Shown one piece after another: positions 59,957 through 64,000 of a stretch of 64,000 nt of DNA. This DNA comes from Facklamia sp964471435. GTDB taxonomy: Bacteria; Bacillota; Bacilli; Lactobacillales; Aerococcaceae. Location: positions 3,913 to 67,912 of the forward strand of contig CAYYGA010000004.1 of assembly GCA_964471435.1 (NCBI GenBank), given 5' to 3'. The first letter of the stretch is position 1, and every line of letters begins with the position of its first letter. A model generated the notes under the pieces. That model had not been told where the DNA came from. It saw only the letters and a program-made list of their open reading frames with translations, and searched no databases. The translations under genes were made by a program, and so were the position numbers.

Positions 59957-62854
59957 CTAGTCTTCTTCAGTAGGTTGCAAGCCGATTAAAACCTGTCGTG
60001 GTTTACTGCCGTCCTGAGGTGAAACCATACCTTGGCTTTCTAAATCATCAACTAAACGGGCAGCTCGATTATAACCTATTCTGAACTTTCTTTGCAATTG
60101 GGAAATGGAAACTGTTTCCTGTTCCCGAATCATCTCAACTGCTTCTAAGAAATATTCATCATCAGATGCATCTGCAATTGAATTCACTTCTTCTGACACA
60201 ACTATATTTTCGTCATATTCTACGGTTCTTTGCGCTTTAATAAAATCAGTGATTCTCTCCACTTCTTCGTCCGATATATAAGCTCCCTGCACTCTGACTG
60301 GTTTATTTTTACCCATCGGCTGGAATAGCATATCCCCTCTGCCTAATAATTTTTCAGCACCGACAGAATCGAGTATCGTTCTAGAATCAGTTCCGGAAGA
60401 AACAGCAAAGGCCAAACGAGAAGGCACATTTGCTTTAATTATACCTGTAATAACATCTACGGACGGTCTTTGTGTTGCTATAATCATATGAATTCCAGCA
60501 GCTCTTGCCATTTGTGCTAGACGTATAATGGCCGTTTCTACATCCTTGGATGCTACCATCATTAAATCAGCTAATTCATCTATAAAAACCACAATACGTG
60601 GTAAACGTTCGTAGATTTGACCATCGTTTTCTGTCGGATGTTGATTTACTTCATCAACATAATCGTTAAAACCATCAATATTTCTTACTCCTGTAGCCGC
60701 AAATAACTCATAGCGTCTTTCCATTTCCTCAACTACATTATTAAGAGCCCGCGCGGCTTTTCGAGGATTTGTTACTACAGGCGCTAAAAGATGGGGTAAA
60801 TCGTTATATAAAGTTAATTCAACTTTCTTAGGGTCAATCATTAAAAACTTTACTTGTTCCGGCAGAGCCTTCATTAACAGTGAAATAATAATGACATTCA
60901 TTCCGACTGATTTACCTGAACCCGTCGCACCTGCCATTAATAAATGAGGCATTTTACTTAGATCAGCTAAACATACAGATCCTGAAATATCACGACCCAG
61001 TGGTACTTCTAATAAATTAGAACTTTCTAGGCCTGCATCAATAATTTCTGAAAAAGCAACCGGACTGACTTGATTATTAGGAACTTCAATTCCAATTAAC
61101 GATTTACCGGGAATTGGAGCTTCCATTCTAATATCTCTGGCTGCTAAAGCTAAAGCTATATCATCGGACAAATTAACAATTTTGCTAACCTTTACTCCAA
61201 CTGCAGGTTGAATTTCATATTTTGTTACAGAAGGCCCCAAATTAGCCTTAACTACCTTAGCATCCACATCAAAACTCTCAAAAGTCAACTCCAACTTTTG
61301 AATGTTTTCATTAATTCTTTCGTATTCTTCCGATTGGTCTACAGGAGGTAATTTTTTCAAAAGTTCTTTACCTGGCAGTTGATAACTTTTTCGATTCTTT
61401 TTAACTGCTTTTTGGTCCTTATTCTTAGATTTTTCGAAAGCTTTATCACTTTTCTCATCAACTAATAAAGAATCCAAATCATCATCCGTTAAAGCATTCT
61501 TACTACTTGCAGATTCCTGCCAAAAACTGGCTGCTGCAGATGATGAAGGAATAGGTGTTTCTTTATCTTTCAGTAATGGGTGGTTTTCTTCTGCAGCTTC
61601 CGCTGATTTCTTTAAAGTATACCTACCTGGATGGTTTTCCATTTGGGACTTATCTATTACAGATATATCTTCGAGTTTAGCCCCCGAGCTTTCAGCGTCT
61701 TTACCCTGTTCCGTCCCATCGGACTGGCTTGAGGAGTTTCCTGCAAGTGTTGTCTCTTCATTTTTCATAGAATCAAAAAAATCTAAATCCAGAATTTGTG
61801 GTTCCACCCCCTCAAACTTTCTCTTCTCATTTGCTCTTTGAGCTAAAGGATCTTTAGAGGAAAAAGCCTTTAACTCATAATCATCAGGTGGTTGAAAAAC
61901 AGGTTCTTCTTTCGAGAAATCTTCCTGACCTGAACTTTGGTAGTAATCTTCAAACCGTTGATAGCTTTCATAGTCAGCATCTACCCCTAAGAAGAATTGT
62001 TTAAACTTAAACCATTGTTTCTGAAAAGGATTGGATTTTGCACTTGTTGTGTTGGAAGATGAGAAAGAGCCGGGAGACTTTGAAGTTTTATTATCACTCG
62101 AATCAATATTTTTGTTGTTTGAATCAATAATTAATTGCTGAGTCTCTGTTTTTCCTTCTTTTAAATCTTTTTCTTTTGCAACACTGCCTTGATCTTCATT
62201 AAATACCTGTCGCATTTCACTAAAATCAGGGAATAGTTTTCTGAAGAAAAGTCCACTGTTTTTTAATACGGATTTAAGAGCGTGCCAGCCTGCTGATAAA
62301 GGGACGTCTATCAAAGATAAAAGACCAAATGCAAAAATAATAAAGAAAAATACATAAGATCCCCACACCCCAAATAAATAAGTTGTTATCGCGTAAGAAC
62401 CTGCTCCTAATAAGCCTCCACCCAAACTAAATACATTTTGAGAAGTCAAAACCTCATTACGATAAATTGAAAAAGTTAAATCGAACACAGATAAATGCGG
62501 GCGAGTAATTAACTCTTGGTGAAAAGTAGTTAAATGTAAAATCGCAGTAATTGACAGTAAAACCAAAAAACCACCTATTACTCTGCGGGTATTGACAATT
62601 AATAATTTTCCTCGGATACTCATTAATAATCCGGTAATCAAAGAAACAAATAAAACTAAAGTATAAGCTTCCCCTACCATCAAGCGAAATCCATTAACTA
62701 ATAACAGTCCAATAAATCCAGATTGAAAAATTGCAATTAAACTCAAAAAAGCAATCATCAATCCGAGAATAAGATATGCCGTCTGATAATTTGATGTTTT
62801 CGTTGATTGACTTGTCTTTTTTGATTTACTGTTAGTCTTTGCTTTTCTTGCCAC
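59957..62854 (-). CDS. ftsK: DNA translocase FtsK/SpoIIIE
   Basis: Septum-located motor that moves chromosome ends through the closing septum. About four to five membrane segments fill the first 200 residues. Then comes a long, acidic, Ser/Glu-rich linker (about 210-470), the alpha domain, the RecA-like motor with MAGATGSGKSVGMNVI and IVVFIDELADLMM, and the C-terminal gamma domain (SISQLQRKFRIGYNRAARLVDDLE) that reads polar DNA motifs. The start is the GTG at 62854, with AAGGAG 8 nt upstream, giving 965 residues. The in-frame ATG at 62893 would coincide with the predicted transcription start. The linker is longer than in B. subtilis SpoIIIE (787 residues). Confidence 0.95.
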   Translation of the reverse strand: MARKAKTNSKSKKTSQSTKTSNYQTAYLILGLMIAFLSLIAIFQSGFIGLLLVNGFRLMVGEAYTLVLFVSLITGLLMSIRGKLLIVNTRRVIGGFLVLLSITAILHLTTFHQELITRPHLSVFDLTFSIYRNEVLTSQNVFSLGGGLLGAGSYAITTYLFGVWGSYVFFFIIFAFGLLSLIDVPLSAGWHALKSVLKNSGLFFRKLFPDFSEMRQVFNEDQGSVAKEKDLKEGKTETQQLIIDSNNKNIDSSDNKTSKSPGSFSSSNTTSAKSNPFQKQWFKFKQFFLGVDADYESYQRFEDYYQSSGQEDFSKEEPVFQPPDDYELKAFSSKDPLAQRANEKRKFEGVEPQILDLDFFDSMKNEETTLAGNSSSQSDGTEQGKDAESSGAKLEDISVIDKSQMENHPGRYTLKKSAEAAEENHPLLKDKETPIPSSSAAASFWQESASSKNALTDDDLDSLLVDEKSDKAFEKSKNKDQKAVKKNRKSYQLPGKELLKKLPPVDQSEEYERINENIQKLELTFESFDVDAKVVKANLGPSVTKYEIQPAVGVKVSKIVNLSDDIALALAARDIRMEAPIPGKSLIGIEVPNNQVSPVAFSEIIDAGLESSNLLEVPLGRDISGSVCLADLSKMPHLLMAGATGSGKSVGMNVIIISLLMKALPEQVKFLMIDPKKVELTLYNDLPHLLAPVVTNPRKAARALNNVVEEMERRYELFAATGVRNIDGFNDYVDEVNQHPTENDGQIYERLPRIVVFIDELADLMMVASKDVETAIIRLAQMARAAGIHMIIATQRPSVDVITGIIKANVPSRLAFAVSSGTDSRTILDSVGAEKLLGRGDMLFQPMGKNKPVRVQGAYISDEEVERITDFIKAQRTVEYDENIVVSEEVNSIADASDDEYFLEAVEMIREQETVSISQLQRKFRIGYNRAARLVDDLESQGMVSPQDGSKPRQVLIGLQPTEED

Positions 62855-62898
62855 TAAAGTCACTCCTTTACAGTAAGATCGCAAATGGTGCACTAATT

Positions 62899-62927
62899 AT
62901 TATACCATTAATTTAAAGATATATCGA
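62899..62927 (-). promoter_or_regulatory. Promoter of ftsK
   Basis: -35 TCGATA (62922-62927), 17-nt spacer, -10 TATAAT (62899-62904) on the minus strand. Confidence 0.55.
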
Positions 62928-63001
62928 CGGATACTTTTTAAGCATTAAGTTGACTTTTTTCATTATAATTAGTAAGAAAATAAGATTTTTCAGAAAAAGA
63001 A

Positions 63002-63030
63002 TTGAAATATACCTATAAAACTTATATAGT
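63002..63030 (+). promoter_or_regulatory. Promoter of yidC
   Basis: -35 TTGAAA (63002-63007), 17-nt spacer, -10 TATAGT (63025-63030); a CGGAG ribosome binding site follows before the ATG at 63061. Confidence 0.65.
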
Positions 63031-63060
63031 AGTTAAGTATGAAAAAACGGAGTGTGAAAG

Positions 63061-64000
63061 ATGAAATTTTTAAAGAAACATTGGAAGTTTTTTGCTTTAA
63101 TGGCCTTCATAATCTTAGTTGCCACAGGATGTGTCAGTTATGACGATGCAGGAAATCCTACAGGTGCAGTTTATGAGTATATCGGTGTGCCGACTGCTCA
63201 TTTCATGGATTTCATTGCCAATATATTTAACGGTTCATATGGTATGTCGATTATCATTATTACATTTATTACTCGTTTAATTATGATGCCTTCTACTTAC
63301 CGAATGACTAAAAACTCTATGATTTCAAGTGCGAAAATGAAATTTGCGCAACCTGAAATTAAAGCAGTACAAGAAGAAATTGAAGCGACTGAAGATCCCA
63401 AAGAAAAAGCTGCTTTAAATCAAGAATTAATGCAGGTTTATAGTAAATATGACATCAACATGTTTTCGAGTTTGTCAGGTTGTTTACCACTGATTATCCA
63501 ATTACCGATTATTTCAGCTGTTTATGCAGCCATTCGTTCATCAGAGCAAATTGCCAATTCATCATTCTTAGGAATTGACTTAGCTGAACGTAGTATAATT
63601 ATTGTAGTCTTAGTAGTAATTACCGCCTTCCTTCAAGGCTGGTTAATGCAGAAGGTAAGCCCTACAGTTGATACAGGCAACCAACAGGCTGGATCAATGC
63701 AAAATTCAATGCTGATTATGAATCCGCTGATGCTGGGTTGGTTCACTTTTGTTTCCAACGCCGGGTTAGGACTCTACTTCTTAACTGGTTCAATTTTTGG
63801 CTTAATTCAACAAGCTTATATGAATTATGTAGCTCGTCCAAAAATCCAAAAACAAGTAGATGATCAAGCAGAAAAGTATGCATCAATTCCAAGAGAACAA
63901 CGTAAATCTAAAGCTCGCAAAAGTAAAGCTGCTATTAAAGAAGAAAACAGTCAACGTATTGTTCCTGTGAAGACAACCACACGTTCGTCCAACACAGGCG
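63061..64000 (+). CDS. yidC: Membrane protein insertase YidC/OxaA (lipoprotein, YidC2-like), 3' end beyond window
   Basis: 313 codons are visible without a stop. The signal peptide ends in a proper lipobox (ILVATGC, Cys at residue 24). Membrane segments follow in the YidC order: IIIITFITRLIMMPSTYRM, whose Arg lies in the hydrophilic groove; a cytoplasmic loop; PLIIQLPIISAVYAAIRSS; IIIVVLVVITAFLQGWLMQKV; and PLMLGWFTFVSNAGLGLYFLTGSIFGLIQQ. A long basic C-terminal tail (KQVDDQAEKY... and RKSKARKSKAAIKEE) is typical of the YidC2 type, which can act with ribosomes without SRP. It inserts membrane proteins alone or with SecYEG. Confidence 0.94.
   Translation, partial: MKFLKKHWKFFALMAFIILVATGCVSYDDAGNPTGAVYEYIGVPTAHFMDFIANIFNGSYGMSIIIITFITRLIMMPSTYRMTKNSMISSAKMKFAQPEIKAVQEEIEATEDPKEKAALNQELMQVYSKYDINMFSSLSGCLPLIIQLPIISAVYAAIRSSEQIANSSFLGIDLAERSIIIVVLVVITAFLQGWLMQKVSPTVDTGNQQAGSMQNSMLIMNPLMLGWFTFVSNAGLGLYFLTGSIFGLIQQAYMNYVARPKIQKQVDDQAEKYASIPREQRKSKARKSKAAIKEENSQRIVPVKTTTRSSNTG

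Overview
This window is a stretch of low-GC Gram-positive chromosome. Several things point to a lactic-acid-type Firmicute (order Lactobacillales, possibly Aerococcaceae or Carnobacteriaceae; the family is an inference). These are the gene content (PolC, a 2-type YidC lipoprotein, class III fructose-bisphosphatase, arginine deiminase, a T-box, CtsR boxes), the gene order and the strong AGGAGG-type ribosome binding sites. Nearly everything is chromosomal core. I see no rRNA, tRNA, CRISPR, prophage or transposase gene. A run of exactly 100 N at 33199-33298 is a scaffold join.

Layout. 1-17.9 kb, minus strand, is an information-processing block. Read in transcription order it holds rpsB-tsf-pyrH-frr, then uppS-cdsA-rseP, polC, then rimP-nusA-ylxR-ylxQ-infB-rbfA, then truB-ribF (ribF runs off the left edge). 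Hairpin terminators divide it into units. 18.0-19.2 kb carries a lone plus-strand alpha/beta hydrolase. 19.3-24.5 kb is a citZ-acnA-icd operon, the oxidative TCA branch to 2-oxoglutarate, with a strong promoter that contains a CcpC-like dyad. 24.8-28.4 kb holds a flotillin/NfeD membrane operon with an unrecognised repeat-bearing third gene, then an AI-2E family permease. 28.6-31.3 kb is clpB under two CtsR boxes.

31.3-36.8 kb has small genes (an unrecognised ORF without ATG, a DUF59 protein, a HAD phosphatase and a YitT protein facing each other across the scaffold gap, an unknown protein) and class III fbp. 37-43.1 kb concerns arginine: arcA and a YfcC-type transporter on the minus strand, divergent from argGH, which sits behind an arginine T-box with specifier CGC. 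A pair of related ~200-bp elements with terminal inverted repeats lies just after fbp and just after argH. 43.5-49.9 kb holds an L,D-transpeptidase, rplS, rimM-trmD, rpsP-khpA and mntR-ylxM-ffh. 50-53.7 kb is a four-gene metal ABC importer (mntABCD type) whose promoter region carries two DtxR/MntR-like palindromes. 53.8-54.8 kb is an LDH/HicDH-family dehydrogenase. 54.8-59.9 kb is a BmpA-Nup nucleoside ABC importer with a cre site at its start point. 60-64 kb holds ftsK and the start of yidC.

How it fits together. Translation and secretion functions (ribosomal proteins, initiation and recycling factors, SRP, YidC, RseP) dominate. Around them sit nutrient systems: arginine synthesis versus breakdown, manganese or zinc uptake, nucleoside salvage, and a short TCA branch probably serving glutamate supply. 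The most unusual signals are the paired inverted-repeat elements, which combine a covarying terminator hairpin with an outward-pointing promoter-like sequence, and the absence of a canonical lipobox from both ABC solute-binding proteins. I did not find a clearly new multi-gene system.
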